Shown piece by piece: positions 23,690 through 32,561 of a DNA stretch of 45,745 nucleotides. A model generated the notes under the pieces. The model saw nothing but the letters and a program-made list of their open reading frames with translations. It made no database searches and was not told the DNA's origin. A program made the translations under genes and the position numbers. This stretch comes from Acidimicrobiaceae bacterium RAAP-2 (GTDB lineage: Bacteria > Actinomycetota > Acidimicrobiia > Acidimicrobiales > RAAP-2). Numbering within the stretch: the stretch's first letter is position 1; every line of letters starts with the position of its first letter. The stretch spans positions 1 through 45,745 of the forward strand of contig LMAD01000019.1 in the NCBI GenBank assembly GCA_001443545.1, in the 5' to 3' direction.

Positions 23690-26600
23690 GACGCCACCTC
23701 GCGCGTGACGCGCTGACTGACGACCTTCGAGGACGCTCCGGGCACCATCGTCACCCCGTAAAGGGCGTCGGCGGACTCCATCGTGCGCTTCTGGTGCGTC
23801 ACGATGAGCAGTTGGGCCTCGTCGCGGAACTCGTCAACGAGGCTCAAGAAGCGTTGGAGGTTCACGTCGTCCAGCGCCGCCTCGACCTCGTCCATCATGT
23901 AGAAGGGTGAAGGGCGCGAGCGGAAGACGGCGAAGAGGAAGGCGAGGGCGGCCATTGAGCGCTCGCCGCCCGACAGCAACGAAATCCGGCGCACGTTGCG
24001 GCCCATGGGGCGAACCTCGATCTCGACCCCGGTGTTGAGCGGATCGTCCGGTTCGGTCAATAGCAACCGTCCCTGGCCGCCGGGAAAGAGCATGCCGATG
24101 AGATTCGCGAAGTGGTCGTTGACGTCCGCGACGGCCGTCGAGAACGTCTGCATGATCTCCTCGTCGAGGGCGCGCAGCACCTCTTGGAGCTCGCGACGAG
24201 CTCCGCGGACGTCGGCGACCTGCGCGTCGAGTTCTTGGTAGCGCCCCTCGAGCGCGCTGAGCTCCTCCAGCGCCAGCGGGTTGATCGGACCCAGCGAAGT
24301 CATGCGAGCCTCGAGATCACCGACGCGCTGCTCCAGCGTCGCGCCCTCCGGCACGACGACCTCGTCCCCTGGAACCACCTCGTGCGGCTCGACGCCCAGA
24401 TCGCGGCGGATCGATTCGTGCAGCGTGGTGCGCTTCACCGCGAGCTCGGCCAGCTCTACTTCCAGTCGACGATGCTCGTCGAACATCGTCGAGAGCCGCG
24501 TATCGAGCTCGTGACGAGCGAGGCGGATCGTCTCGAGTCGCTCGGCGCTCGCTCGTGACGCCTCGAGTTGTTCGCGGTAGGTTGAGTCCATCGCCTGTTG
24601 CGCGATCGCCACGTCCTGCGCCGCACGAGCGACCATGCCCGAGAGCCGGTCGAGCGCGCCAAGGTCGAACTCTAAGAGTTCGCGGCGGTGCGTCGCCTCA
24701 AGCCGTTCCGCGGCGTGACCGGCCAGGCGACGCTCGATCTCGGCTCGCCTCGCGGCGACGAGTCGGCGTCGCTCGCCGAACTCCGCCTCGCGGCGTGCGA
24801 CGGCGGCGTCCGCAGCGTCTAAGTCTCGCTGGACCTCGTCGAGCGCGCGTTGCGCCGTGACTCGCGCCTCGCGCCGCTGGAGCGCGTCGCGCACCGCTTG
24901 CTCCAGCTCGGGCAACCTCGCCTGCTCGACGTCGCGTTCGGCGTCCAGTCGCGCCCGCTCGTCGTCGAGCGCGGCGGCCTCGCCGACCAGCGCCTCGAGC
25001 GCCACCGTAAGTTCGAGCTGGCGTTCCCGGCCACGTTCGATATCGCGGGTCAGGGTATTGACCACACCATCGGCCGCGCTGGCGGCGGCCGTCGCCTCGG
25101 TTAAGTTCCGGCGGGCTCGAACGACGTCCTCGGCGGCGATCTTGGCCGCCGTTTGTAGCGCCGGCAACGCCGATGCGGCGGCTTCGGCGGCGGCGCTCGC
25201 GGCCTCCACCGCGGCTCGGGTGACTACGGCACGACCCGACGCGACGCGCCACCCCGACGCGGCGAAGCGATCGCCGTCGTTCGTGACGATCACGAGGTCC
25301 GGGTGTGCGACCGCGAGGTCGATGCCCGACTCCCAGTCCACGGCGACGAAGGCGCGCGCGAAGAGCGCGTCGAGCACCGTCGCCACGTGCTTGGGCGCGT
25401 CGACCCGCGGCCGCACGAGGTCACGGACCGACCGAGTGCCCGGCGGTGCCACCGGAATCTCGACGTTCGACTCCCCCGCCGCCAAGACCAGCCCCGCTCC
25501 TCCAGCCCGTCGAAGCACCTCGAGGGCGGCGCGCGCGGACCGGCGACCGTCGACCACCATGGCACCCACTGAGGCGCCGGCCGCCGATTCGACGGCCCGT
25601 TCGGCGCCAGACTCCACGTCGATCAGGTCCAAGAATGAGCCCAGTACCCCCTCGAGGTCGCCGAGCAGATCGCGCCCGCCGGCCCCCGAGAACTCCTCGA
25701 GCGCGCGAGCTAATGCTTCGGCGCGCGCCTGGGTGCGGGCGGCGACGTCCGAGCCCTCGCGCAGCGCCGCTTCGGCCTCGACCCGACGAAGGTCGGCACC
25801 GTCGACCGCAGTCAGCGCCCCCGCGTGGGCCTCTGCCGCGGCCGCGGCCGCGGCCTGCGCCTCGGCCAGGTCGCCGACCGCCCGGTCGAGCAGTCCGCTG
25901 GTCGCCGCGATCGCTCGATCGGCTTCGGCGCGACGCTCGCCGGTCCTTCGCCGCCGGTCGTCGATCGAATCGATCGATCGGGCCAACATTGTCACCCGTT
26001 CGCGCGAAGCACGCAAAACGGCCTCGTCCACCTCGCTGGACTCCGAACCGTAGATCTCGTCGAAGGCGACGCGTTGATCGCCGTGGTCGCGGCGGCGCGC
26101 GACGAGCGCGTCACGCTCGGGTCGCAGCGCGGACTCTTCCTGCTCCAGCCCGATCAGGTCACCGTCCAGTCGCGCCGCGTCGGCTTCGAGGGTCGCGATC
26201 ACGTTCTCGTCGGCCGACGCATCCAGGGCGACGCGCAGCGCGCGTTCGCGCTCGTGGATGACCGAGGTCGTCCCCCGGGCCCGTTCAGCGAGGCCCTGGA
26301 GCGCACCGAGTGTCGAGGCCAGCATCTCTTCGCGTCGACTAGCCATCTCGGCGGCGGCCGTCGTGGCCTGCGCGTCCAAGATCACCAGATCGCGGCGAAC
26401 CGACTCCTCACGGAGCTTCGCCTGGACCAGTCCCTCCTCGAGCTCGAGCCGGCGCGCGTCAAACGCCTCGAGACGCTCCGAGAACAGCGCGCGGCGGGCC
26501 GAACGCAACTCGCGTTCGACATCGGCGTAACTACGCGCCGACGCGGCTTGGCGCTCGAGGGGACGCATCTGACGACGAACCTCGCGCACGAGGTCACCGA

Positions 26601-27171
26601 GCCGTTCGAGATTCTCCTGGGTCTGAGAGAGACGTCGTTCGGCCCGCTCCTTGCGCCGTCGGTGCTTCAGCACCCCGGCCGCCTCCTCGATGACCGCTCG
26701 GCGATTCTCGGAACTGGAGTTGAGGATCGAATCCAGTTGACCCTGTCCGATGATCATGTGCTGTTGGCGCCCCACCCCCGAGTCACCGAGCAGCTCTTGG
26801 ACGTCGAGCAGGCGACAGACCGTCCCGTTGATGGCGTACTCCGAATCGCCGTTGCGAAAGAGCGTGCGCGAGATCGTGACCTCGGCGCCGTCGACGGGGA
26901 GCCGGCCAGACGCGTTGTCCAACGTGAGTGAGACTTCGGCGCGCCCGAGGGCGGCCCGGTTCGCGGTTCCCGCGAAGATGACGTCGTCCATCTTGGCGCT
27001 GCGCAATGCTCGGGTGCTCTGGGCGCCCAGCACCCACGTGACCGCGTCGACGACGTTGGACTTACCCGATCCGTTGGGCCCAACGACGGCGGTGACCCCC
27101 GGTTCGAATTCGAGCACCGTGTTGTCGGCGAAGGACTTAAAGCCCTTCATGGTCAGTCGCTTTAGAAACAC
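23686..27171 (-). CDS. smc: Chromosome segregation ATPase SMC
   Basis: The 1161-residue condensin subunit has Walker A GPNGSGKS (31-38), a first coiled coil, a hinge in the middle (VLGSFLDLIDVESGAERAVESA onward, about 500-650), a second coiled coil, the ABC signature LLSGGERSM and Walker B FYMMDEVEAALDD near the end. Coils are very Ala/Arg/Glu-rich, which creates long false frames on the other strand. ScpA and ScpB are not in the window. The GTG at 27171 has TAGCGT six bases upstream inside a 13-bp palindrome, so smc probably has its own promoter. Confidence 0.97.
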   Translation of the reverse strand: MFLKRLTMKGFKSFADNTVLEFEPGVTAVVGPNGSGKSNVVDAVTWVLGAQSTRALRSAKMDDVIFAGTANRAALGRAEVSLTLDNASGRLPVDGAEVTISRTLFRNGDSEYAINGTVCRLLDVQELLGDSGVGRQQHMIIGQGQLDSILNSSSENRRAVIEEAAGVLKHRRRKERAERRLSQTQENLERLGDLVREVRRQMRPLERQAASARSYADVERELRSARRALFSERLEAFDARRLELEEGLVQAKLREESVRRDLVILDAQATTAAAEMASRREEMLASTLGALQGLAERARGTTSVIHERERALRVALDASADENVIATLEADAARLDGDLIGLEQEESALRPERDALVARRRDHGDQRVAFDEIYGSESSEVDEAVLRASRERVTMLARSIDSIDDRRRRTGERRAEADRAIAATSGLLDRAVGDLAEAQAAAAAAAEAHAGALTAVDGADLRRVEAEAALREGSDVAARTQARAEALARALEEFSGAGGRDLLGDLEGVLGSFLDLIDVESGAERAVESAAGASVGAMVVDGRRSARAALEVLRRAGGAGLVLAAGESNVEIPVAPPGTRSVRDLVRPRVDAPKHVATVLDALFARAFVAVDWESGIDLAVAHPDLVIVTNDGDRFAASGWRVASGRAVVTRAAVEAASAAAEAAASALPALQTAAKIAAEDVVRARRNLTEATAAASAADGVVNTLTRDIERGRERQLELTVALEALVGEAAALDDERARLDAERDVEQARLPELEQAVRDALQRREARVTAQRALDEVQRDLDAADAAVARREAEFGERRRLVAARRAEIERRLAGHAAERLEATHRRELLEFDLGALDRLSGMVARAAQDVAIAQQAMDSTYREQLEASRASAERLETIRLARHELDTRLSTMFDEHRRLEVELAELAVKRTTLHESIRRDLGVEPHEVVPGDEVVVPEGATLEQRVGDLEARMTSLGPINPLALEELSALEGRYQELDAQVADVRGARRELQEVLRALDEEIMQTFSTAVADVNDHFANLIGMLFPGGQGRLLLTEPDDPLNTGVEIEVRPMGRNVRRISLLSGGERSMAALAFLFAVFRSRPSPFYMMDEVEAALDDVNLQRFLSLVDEFRDEAQLLIVTHQKRTMESADALYGVTMVPGASSKVVSQRVTREVAS

Positions 27172-27177
27172 GGGTAG

Positions 27178-27183
27178 ACGCTA
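27178..27183 (-). promoter_or_regulatory. Candidate leaderless -10 box (TAGCGT) of smc
   Basis: TAGCGT on the minus strand is followed by six bases and the GTG at 27171. It is embedded in the 13-bp palindrome at 27173-27185. Confidence 0.55.
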
Positions 27184-27209
27184 CCAACCTTCACCGGGGT
27201 GACCCGGTC

Positions 27210-28112
27210 CTACGCCTGGCAATTGGGACAGTAAAAGGTTGCGCGCCCGCGTAGCACCGTACGTTCGATCGGCCGACGGCACTGCGGGCAAGCCTGCCCT
27301 TCTCGGTTGTATACCTGGTGGTAGTTCTGATAGGTACCGGGTTTCCCGTCGGGGTCGACGAACTGCTCGTCGGCCAGGGTGGAGCCGCCGTACTTCACCG
27401 CCTCGGTGAGAACCTCGGTCAGACACCGATGGAGGCGACGAATCTCGATCGTGGAGAGCGACTCGGCCGGTCGATCGAAGCGAAGTCCCGCCGCGAAGAG
27501 GATCTCGTCGGCGTAGATGTTGCCTAGACCCGCGATGATGTCCTGGTCGGTCAAAACGACCTTGAGCGGCGTTGTACGGCTCCGCAGGATCGCCGCGAAC
27601 CGGTCCCAACCGATCTGATCCTCCAACGGATCGATACCCAGGTGGGCGAGCTCGGGGACTCGACGGCGGATGCCCATCCCGTCACCGCCCATCGCGAGCC
27701 GAGCGAACTTCGAGACCTCGACAGTGACCCCCTCGGCCGGCGGGATCGAAACGAACAGCTCGCCGAAGGTGCGCGGGTCGACGTAGCGCAGTTCACCGGC
27801 GGGACTGAGGACGAAATCGACGTGGGTGTGCTTGGGCTTAGGCACCTTGGGCCCCTTGGCTCGCAGCAACTGACCCGACATGCCCAGGTGGACGACGAGG
27901 TGATTGCCGTTGTCGAGCGCGAACACGAGGTACTTGCCAAGCCGTTCGGCCGATTTCACGGTCCGTCCCTCGATCAGGGTCCGAAAGTCCTTGGCGGACT
28001 TGTGACGGCGGACAATCCGGCCGTTGGTCACCGTCGCGGTCTTGATCTTCTTGCCGACGAGGTCTCGCGCGAGCGACGCCCTCACGGTCTCGACTTCGGG
28101 CAGTTCAGGCAT
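27210..28112 (-). CDS. mutM: Formamidopyrimidine-DNA glycosylase
   Basis: Removes 8-oxoguanine and related lesions, with AP-lyase activity. The 300-residue frame starts PELPEVETV after the Met, giving the catalytic Pro2 and Glu3. RLGKYLVF holds the conserved lysine, and HLGMSGQL and AGLGNIYADEILF follow. A C-terminal zinc finger reads CPQC...CPNC. The ATG at 28112 lies inside the end of rnc (8-base overlap), as in mycobacterial rnc-mutM-smc clusters. Confidence 0.97.
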   Translation of the reverse strand: MPELPEVETVRASLARDLVGKKIKTATVTNGRIVRRHKSAKDFRTLIEGRTVKSAERLGKYLVFALDNGNHLVVHLGMSGQLLRAKGPKVPKPKHTHVDFVLSPAGELRYVDPRTFGELFVSIPPAEGVTVEVSKFARLAMGGDGMGIRRRVPELAHLGIDPLEDQIGWDRFAAILRSRTTPLKVVLTDQDIIAGLGNIYADEILFAAGLRFDRPAESLSTIEIRRLHRCLTEVLTEAVKYGGSTLADEQFVDPDGKPGTYQNYHQVYNREGQACPQCRRPIERTVLRGRATFYCPNCQA

Positions 28113-28785
28113 CGTCTCGTCCCTCCCACGCCGCTCGCGCGGCTTCAGACTCAGCACCCTTCTTGGAGCGTCCGCGGCCGACGCCTCGAACCACCCCGTC
28201 CACGGTGACCGTCGCCTCGAAGGTCGTCGAATGCGCCGGACCGCTGGAGGTCAGGGCGTACGTCGGCGTGCCGCGACCAGAAGCTTCGGCCCACTGACGG
28301 AGCCGGGTCTTGGGGTCCACCTCGTCCGGCGCGCGTGCGGCGACCGCGACGTCATCACCGAGGATCTCGCGGACGAAACTTCGCGCAGCGTCGAAACCTC
28401 GCTCCAGGTACACGGCGGCGACCACGGCTTCGAAGGCGTCGGCCAGCATGGACGGTCGTTCGAGTCCGCGAGACTTGATTTCACCGCGACCCACGCGAAG
28501 GTACCGCGCCAGATCCAAGCGCGTCGCGGCCTCGGCCAGCGCCTCTTCGTTGACGACCCTCGAACGAACCAGCGATCCCGAGCCCTCGTCCAGCGCCGGG
28601 TACGCGGTCACGATTAGATCAGCGATCGCGAGGTCGACCACGGCGTCCCCGAGGAACTCCAGTCGCTCATTTGATTGGCAGTCATGCTCGGCGGCGTAAC
28701 TCGAGTGGGTGAGCGCCACGAGCAAGACTGCGCTGTCGGCGCGCAGGCTCAAACGCTGCGCCAGCGAGTCCCGCGACGAGGGCAC
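28105..28785 (-). CDS. rnc: Ribonuclease III
   Basis: Double-strand RNA endonuclease for rRNA and mRNA maturation. The 226 residues contain the nuclease domain with signature ERLEFLGDAVVDL, a second acidic site at MLADAFEAVVAAVYLERG, and a C-terminal dsRNA-binding domain (DPKTRLRQWAEASGRGTPTY, GRGRSKKGAESEAARAAW). The GTG at 28785 has GGAG upstream. It follows acpP by 14 bases. Confidence 0.97.
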   Translation of the reverse strand: MPSSRDSLAQRLSLRADSAVLLVALTHSSYAAEHDCQSNERLEFLGDAVVDLAIADLIVTAYPALDEGSGSLVRSRVVNEEALAEAATRLDLARYLRVGRGEIKSRGLERPSMLADAFEAVVAAVYLERGFDAARSFVREILGDDVAVAARAPDEVDPKTRLRQWAEASGRGTPTYALTSSGPAHSTTFEATVTVDGVVRGVGRGRSKKGAESEAARAAWEGRDDA

Positions 28786-28799
28786 CTGGCCAGACTCCG

Positions 28800-29087
28800 T
28801 TAGGACACTTGTAATTTTGCCGCCACGTACTCGACAGCGTCGTGGACCGACGTCAGACCCTCGAGGTCCTCGTCGTCGATGTGGAAGCCCGCAACTTGCG
28901 AGGCGAGGTGCTCCTCGAGCGCCTCCACGAGCTCAATCAGCGCGAGTGAGTCTGCCCCGAGATCGCCAAAGGCCGCGTTCTCAGGAATGTCGCCGGGCTG
29001 CTTCTCGAGGATCTCGGCTAGTTCACGCTGCACGAGCTGCAAAATAGCCGAACGGTCCAGCGGTGGTGGTGCGACATCCGCGGTCAT
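28800..29087 (-). CDS. acpP: Acyl carrier protein
   Basis: The 95-residue acidic protein has the phosphopantetheine site LGADSLALIELVEALEE with Ser47. It probably carries fatty-acyl chains, given plsX upstream. AAAGGAGA precedes the ATG, and TAGTCT further up could be a -10. The 56-base gap after plsX supports a separate start. The sequence differs from a textbook AcpM mainly in a longer C-terminal loop (HIDDEDLEGLTSVHDAV), so a specialised ACP is possible. Confidence 0.92.
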   Translation of the reverse strand: MTADVAPPPLDRSAILQLVQRELAEILEKQPGDIPENAAFGDLGADSLALIELVEALEEHLASQVAGFHIDDEDLEGLTSVHDAVEYVAAKLQVS

Positions 29088-29143
29088 GGACTCTCCTTTG
29101 CCTCGACGCCTAGACTACTGATCTCGCGACCTCCTGTTCGGAA

Positions 29144-30124
29144 TTACTCGCTTTGACCAGGTCGTATTGCGGTTCGTAGCCGTTGCACCACGTGGGCGCT
29201 GTCCATCTCGGCCGCCACCCGTAGCGCGTTCATGACGGCGGTGGCGTTCGACGAGCCGTGGCTGATCACGCAGATGCCGTTGAGTCCGAGCAGCATCGCG
29301 CCACCCTGGTTCTCCGGGGTCAGCGACCCGACGAGCGGCAACAGGTGCGGAATCAAGACCTCACCCGCGGCACGGGTTTCGTCGTTCGTGGCGAAGACCG
29401 AGAGTACCGTCGAAAAGACGAATTTGAGGGCCCCTTCGAGCGTCTTGAGCGCGACGTTGCCGGTGAAGCCGTCGGTGACGACGACGTCCACCGGGGACGG
29501 GATGAGGTCTCGGCCCTCGACGTTGCCCGCGAACCGCAGACCGGAGGCCGTCAGGCGCTCATGGGTCTCCTTGACCAGCGGCGTCCCCTTCGAGGACTCC
29601 TCGCCGATGGTGAGCAGGCCGACGGACGGATCGGACACCCCGTAGTGCGCGCTGGCGAACGTGGCGCCCATCGTCGCGAACTGAACCAGCATCTCGGGCG
29701 TGCACTCGGCGTTCGCGCCGGCGTCCACGAACACCGTCGGGTGCTTGCCCGGGTTCGGCAACGGGATCGCGATGCACGGGCGAATGACGCCGGGCAATCG
29801 ACCCATGCGTAAGAGCGCTGAGGCCATAGTCGCACCCGTGTTTCCGGCCGAAACCATCGCGCTAGCGTGGCCGTCGCGAACGAGTTCGGCGGCTCGAACG
29901 AGCGACGAGTCCTTCTTGGTGCGAACGCTGGCGGCGGGATCGTCGTCCATCGCGATGACCTCACTGCAGGCGACCACGTCGAGACCCATCGTGTCCCCGA
30001 TCAGTTCGGGAACACCGACCAACGTCACGGACAGCCCCAACTCGTCAACGGCGCGGCGAGCTCCAGCGACTATTTCGGCCGGCGCAAAATCGCCGCCCAT
30101 CGCGTCCAGGGCGATGGGCAGCAC
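29144..30124 (-). CDS. plsX: Phosphate acyltransferase PlsX
   Basis: Makes acyl-phosphate from acyl-ACP for phosphatidic acid synthesis at the membrane surface. The GTG at 30124 gives 326 residues beginning LPIALDAMGGDFAPAEIV. ASAMVSAGNTGATMA, FVDAGANAECTPEMLVQF and VVVTDGFTGNVALKTLEG are classical motifs. The long upstream frame to 30643 is antisense or out of frame to rpmF and yceD and is not real. It starts four bases after the rpmF stop, the common yceD-rpmF-plsX order. Confidence 0.97.
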   Translation of the reverse strand: MLPIALDAMGGDFAPAEIVAGARRAVDELGLSVTLVGVPELIGDTMGLDVVACSEVIAMDDDPAASVRTKKDSSLVRAAELVRDGHASAMVSAGNTGATMASALLRMGRLPGVIRPCIAIPLPNPGKHPTVFVDAGANAECTPEMLVQFATMGATFASAHYGVSDPSVGLLTIGEESSKGTPLVKETHERLTASGLRFAGNVEGRDLIPSPVDVVVTDGFTGNVALKTLEGALKFVFSTVLSVFATNDETRAAGEVLIPHLLPLVGSLTPENQGGAMLLGLNGICVISHGSSNATAVMNALRVAAEMDSAHVVQRLRTAIRPGQSE

Positions 30125-30128
30125 CAAC

Positions 30129-30308
30129 TCAGTTAACCTCGACGGCGACTCGACCCTTGTACCAACCACAGTTGGGACACACGATGTGGGGCAACTTCGC
30201 CGTCGCGCACTGTGGGCACACGCTGCGAGCTGGGCGCTCCAAGCGCCAGTTGGCCGCGCGGCGACTCCGGGTCCTCGCCTTACTCGTCTTCCTCTTTGGA
30301 ACAGCCAT
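30129..30308 (-). CDS. rpmF: 50S ribosomal protein L32 (zinc-binding form)
   Basis: This small gene translates to 59 residues: MAVPKRKTSKARTRSRRA at the start, then CPQC and CPNC (four zinc cysteines) and the ending GWYKGRVAVEVN. It is the cysteine-containing C+ form. AAAGAGAAG lies before the ATG at 30308. It sits between yceD and plsX, as in many bacteria, and is too short for simple ORF cut-offs. Confidence 0.96.
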   Translation of the reverse strand: MAVPKRKTSKARTRSRRAANWRLERPARSVCPQCATAKLPHIVCPNCGWYKGRVAVEVN

Positions 30309-30341
30309 CGATCTTCTCTTTCGCTTCTAGCGGCCGAGCCG

Positions 30342-30893
30342 TCACTCGGGGTTCGACTCGTCGGAATCGTCCGCGAATCGAAGTCCGTCAAGTGTAGCCC
30401 AGCGTGAGTCCGACGGCGCACGGCAGTCGCACGACGCCTCATTGCGGTCGATTCCGCAGTACGGGCACAGACCCTGGCAGTCCGCTCGGCACGTTGGCGC
30501 CAGTGGCAGTTCCAAGAAGACCGCGTCGTGCACCAACGGCGCGAGATCGACCTCGTCGTGGGCGTAGAGGTACGCCAAGTCGTCTTCAGGACCCCGGTCG
30601 AGCACGAATCGTTCGTCAACGAGCACTTCGAGCTCACCCTCAATTGGTTTCGAGCAGCGGCGACAGGCTCCGAACCACGCCGTGCGAATGACTCCCCTCG
30701 CTCGAAGCCCGCCGCTATAGCTCTCGAGTCGGAGCTCGACGTTCACCACGGCGTCGGGCGCCACGTCGGTCTCGCCTGGGTTGCGCGGTTCGAACTCCCC
30801 CGGGTCGTCGAATGGTGCGTCGAACGAGACGGACAACGTTGACGGGCTGTCACGAACCAACTGCGCGATGGCGACGAGATACGGCGAGGCCAC
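30342..30893 (-). CDS. yceD: YceD / DUF177 family protein
   Basis: The 183-residue protein is of the DUF177 family, encoded before rpmF in most bacteria and linked to 23S rRNA or L32 maturation in plants and E. coli. It has GVIRTAWFGACRRCSKPIEGELEV with a CxxC, and a second Cys-rich segment CRADCQGLCPYCGIDRNEASCDC that could bind zinc. The GTG at 30893 is chosen: it starts four bases after the preceding stop, and the extra upstream residues overlap that gene. Confidence 0.9.
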   Translation of the reverse strand: MASPYLVAIAQLVRDSPSTLSVSFDAPFDDPGEFEPRNPGETDVAPDAVVNVELRLESYSGGLRARGVIRTAWFGACRRCSKPIEGELEVLVDERFVLDRGPEDDLAYLYAHDEVDLAPLVHDAVFLELPLAPTCRADCQGLCPYCGIDRNEASCDCRAPSDSRWATLDGLRFADDSDESNPE

Positions 30894-30897
30894 GGTC

Positions 30898-31536
30898 CTA
30901 GAAGGCGTCCTGATCAAAGAATGACGAATCGGCCGATGTCTCGTCGTGGGGTGACGACGCGGGGGCGGGTTCGGGGCTCAAGAAATCGTTCTCGCTCGGC
31001 CGACCATCCAGCAATGAAGTGGGTAGACCCTGCGAATTCAATCGCTCACGTCCGGAACGGGTGGTCTTCAGAAGTCGCTCGAGCACAATCTCGAAATTGC
31101 CCAATTTGCCATCGATGAAGTCCTCGGACTGATTGATCATCTGGCGGGCCTGGGTCTGGGCGTCGGCGATGATCTGATCGGCCTTCAGCCGAGATTGGCG
31201 AACGATCTCGGTCTTGTCGACCATCCGCGCAGCTTCGGCACGGACCTGGTCCATCAACTGTTGGGCCTTGTGCATCTCGGCGGCCATGAGCTCTTCGCGG
31301 TCGCGCAGCGCCCACCGGGCCTCACGAATCTCATCGGGCAGATCGCGCAGTGCGTCTTCCAACAGTCCGAGTACGTCCTCACGGGGGATCAGGGCTGAGT
31401 TCGAGAGGGGCATCTGCTTCGCGGCGCTGATCAGGTCAATCAGTTGGCGCAGATCCGCTTCGATGTCGCGTCGTGCGTGGCGCGCTGGCTCGGCGCGAAA
31501 CTCGTCGGGATCGTCGTAGCCGTCAAAGGACGTCAC
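30898..31536 (-). CDS. DivIVA-like coiled-coil protein, probable SepIVA homologue
   Basis: The 212-residue protein starts at the GTG 31536 (GTGA overlap with coaD). An N-terminal helix with IEADLRQLIDLISAAKQMPLSNSALIP is followed by a long coiled coil (LLEDALRDLPDEIREARWALRDREELM to GNFEIVLERLLKTT) and a disordered acidic tail ending SSFFDQDAF. Position between coaD and yceD/rnc matches mycobacterial Rv2927c, known as SepIVA, an essential septation protein. It is often mis-named ATP synthase subunit B because of the coil. The identification rests on context and shape. Confidence 0.75.
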   Translation of the reverse strand: MTSFDGYDDPDEFRAEPARHARRDIEADLRQLIDLISAAKQMPLSNSALIPREDVLGLLEDALRDLPDEIREARWALRDREELMAAEMHKAQQLMDQVRAEAARMVDKTEIVRQSRLKADQIIADAQTQARQMINQSEDFIDGKLGNFEIVLERLLKTTRSGRERLNSQGLPTSLLDGRPSENDFLSPEPAPASSPHDETSADSSFFDQDAF

Positions 31537-32018
31537 TGCAGCCCTCCCATCTTGGCTCGGAGACGGACGGCGACGGAAGCCGGCACGAACGCGTCGACGT
31601 TTCCGCCGTAGCGGGCCACTTCGCGTAGAAGTCGGGACGCGATGAACGAGTGATTCGAACTCGTCGGAATGAAGAGCGTCTCGACCCCCGACAGCGACCG
31701 GTTCATCTGGGCCATCTGCAGCTCGCTCTCGAAGTCCGACACGGCGCGCAAACCCTTCACGATGGCGGTCGCCTCCACATCTTTCGCCACGGTCACCAGG
31801 AGTGTCGCGATTGAAACGATACGCACGGACTTGATGTGCGCGCAACTCTCGGCAATCATCTCGCGGCGCTCTTCTAGGTCGAACAGCGGTTCGGACTTCT
31901 GGGGGTTGCGAATCGCCGCGACGACGATCTCGTCGAAGATGTGCGACGCACGCTCGACGACCTCGAGGTGACCGTTGTGGAACGGGTCGAACGAACCCGG
32001 GATGAGACCGACCGTCAT
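31533..32018 (-). CDS. coaD: Phosphopantetheine adenylyltransferase
   Basis: Fourth step of coenzyme A synthesis: adenylates 4'-phosphopantetheine. The 161-residue protein has GSFDPFHNGHLEVVERA with the nucleotidyltransferase HxGH motif, the phosphate-binding KGLRAVSDFESELQMAQMN, and the C-terminal SSNHSFIASRLLREVARYGG. It overlaps rsmD by four bases, the usual rsmD-coaD pair. Confidence 0.97.
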   Translation of the reverse strand: MTVGLIPGSFDPFHNGHLEVVERASHIFDEIVVAAIRNPQKSEPLFDLEERREMIAESCAHIKSVRIVSIATLLVTVAKDVEATAIVKGLRAVSDFESELQMAQMNRSLSGVETLFIPTSSNHSFIASRLLREVARYGGNVDAFVPASVAVRLRAKMGGLQ

Positions 32019-32542
32019 GCGGCCTCTTGCTCGCTATGTTCCAGCACCGTTACGAGCGTAGTGCCGTAATGCTTGGTTTTGGTGACCGTCCACCCAGCGG
32101 GCGCATCGGCGTATCGATCGTTCTCGATGACCGCCCGCCGGGCGACGACGGTTGCGAGCAAGGCCGCGACGTCGAGCGGCCCGTAGGGCGGGTCGGCGAG
32201 GACGAGGTCGATCGGTAGCGGAGGTCGCCAGCCGGGTAGCGTCGCCCGCACGAAGTGGGCCTGACCCTGGAGGCCGAGCGACTCGAGATTCGTCCGCGCC
32301 GCCACCAGGCAATCCGGCTCTGAATCGACGAAATATACCGAGGCCGCGCCCCGAGAGAGGGCCTCGATGCCCATGGCCCCCGTCCCGCAGTACAGATCGG
32401 CCACGCGCAACCCCACCAGACCCCCACGACTTTCGAGCATCGAGAAGATAGCCTCCCGGGCGTAGTCGGTCGTCGGACGGACCGTCGAAGGGAATTTCGC
32501 CCTGAGCGGCCGACCTCGAGCCACGCCACCGATTACTCGCAC
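32015..32542 (-). CDS. rsmD: 16S rRNA (guanine966-N2)-methyltransferase
   Basis: SAM-dependent Rossmann methyltransferase of 175 residues. It begins RVIGGVARGRPLRAKFPSTVRPTTDYAREAIFSML, has the SAM loop VADLYCGTGAMGIEALSRGA, and the catalytic DPPY in LVLADPPYGPLD. The GTG at 32542 follows six G residues, which could pair weakly with the ribosome, but TAGCCT six bases upstream also fits a leaderless start. recG ends 20 bases upstream. Confidence 0.95.
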   Translation of the reverse strand: MRVIGGVARGRPLRAKFPSTVRPTTDYAREAIFSMLESRGGLVGLRVADLYCGTGAMGIEALSRGAASVYFVDSEPDCLVAARTNLESLGLQGQAHFVRATLPGWRPPLPIDLVLADPPYGPLDVAALLATVVARRAVIENDRYADAPAGWTVTKTKHYGTTLVTVLEHSEQEAA

Positions 32543-32548
32543 CCCCCC

Positions 32549-32554
32549 AGGCTA
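32549..32554 (-). promoter_or_regulatory. Candidate leaderless -10 box (TAGCCT) of rsmD
   Basis: TAGCCT on the minus strand is followed by GGGGGG and the GTG at 32542. The G-run makes a short-leader reading possible, so this is weaker than the others. Confidence 0.4.
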
Positions 32555-32561
32555 CGTGGTC

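Noticed and set aside
24857..26053. 398-residue plus-strand frame opposite smc
   Set aside because: It is the Ala/Arg/Ser shadow of the SMC coiled coil on the minus strand.
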